From Paenibacillus antri (GTDB lineage: Bacteria > Bacillota > Bacilli > Paenibacillales > YIM-B00363), in contig NZ_VCIW01000012.1 of NCBI RefSeq assembly GCF_005765165.1, forward strand, positions 124,001-188,000: 64,000 nucleotides of DNA, written 5' to 3'. The notes under the pieces are model-generated. The model made no database searches, was not told the DNA's origin, and saw nothing but the letters and a program-made list of their open reading frames with translations. Each line of letters starts with the position of its first letter. The stretch's first letter is position 1. Positions 63,935 to 64,000 of the stretch are shown here, in pieces. The position numbers and the translations under genes are program-made.

Positions 63935-64000
63935 ATGGAAATCGTCATATTGCTCGCATTAATCGTCTTGAACGCCTTCTTCGCCGCCTCGGAGATCGCG
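63935..64000 (+). CDS. CNNM/HlyC-type (DUF21) membrane protein, 3' truncated by window edge
   Basis: Only 22 codons are visible: MEIVILLALIVLNAFFAASE and two more. This start with NAFFAASE is characteristic of the DUF21 domain of CNNM/CorC-hemolysin proteins (probable divalent-cation transporters). TTGGAGG is about 9 bases before the ATG. Call rests on the short N-terminus. Confidence 0.75.
   Translation, partial: MEIVILLALIVLNAFFAASEIA

Overview
The window looks like chromosome of a GC-rich, endospore-forming Firmicute of the Paenibacillus/Cohnella type (family Paenibacillaceae). The evidence is a GerA-type germinant receptor operon, Gram-positive lipoprotein signal peptides, CsoR/CopZ/CopA, GlpP antitermination, RNase J, a YdjO-like protein, and several sugar ABC importers paired with YesM/YesN-type two-component systems. 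This assignment is inference from gene content; no rRNA or other marker gene is present.

Layout. Positions 1-4685: two LplB/YtcP-type permeases (the first cut by the window edge), a convergent FCD-type GntR regulator, then a divergent NAD(P)-binding oxidoreductase and a DUF4038 (apiosidase-like) protein. Positions 4686-6335: a 32-copy array of a 51-bp hairpin-bearing repeat. Positions 6563-18071: a co-directional carbohydrate cluster with a solute-binding lipoprotein, two permeases, a GH66 dextranase-like lipoprotein, a sensor kinase, a second solute-binding lipoprotein, an AraC-type response regulator, a ThuA-like protein and a Gfo/Idh/MocA dehydrogenase. A cre-like site lies just before it. 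Positions 18072-18974: a 54-aa small gene and a dense cluster of DnaA boxes. Positions 18975-23760: a MacB-type ABC pair, an unusual regulator with a nucleotide-cyclase-like middle domain, and a divergent TetR/membrane-protein pair. Positions 23928-27658: an epimerase/DHDPS-like pair and both L-serine dehydratase subunits. Positions 27627-34358: a second YesM/YesN system divergent from an LplBC/LplA-type importer.

Positions 34359-44289: an intergenic region with a pseudogene and inverted repeats, then GGCT, SulP, RNase J, an ArsR-like regulator, an alpha/beta hydrolase divergent from an ABC exporter, a second hydrolase, and a YdjO-like zinc-ribbon protein. Positions 44392-48422: glpP, glpK and glpD, with leader terminators before glpP and glpD that fit GlpP antitermination. 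Positions 48421-48930: a second, 10-copy 51-bp array of the same family. After it come an orphan FliD-like protein, a GNAT, a ger operon in A-C-B order, an orphan Spo0B/CitA-like kinase, the csoR-copZ-copA copper locus with a His-rich lipoprotein, an MFS transporter, a lipoprotein, and the start of a CNNM/HlyC-type protein.

The three sugar importers (first one partial) have no ATPase gene in the window, so they probably share an MsmX-like ATPase encoded elsewhere. The most unusual non-coding signals are the DnaA-box cluster at 18559-18858 and three families of 50-52-bp-period structured repeats placed at gene 3' ends. In two cases the repeat itself supplies the stop codon.
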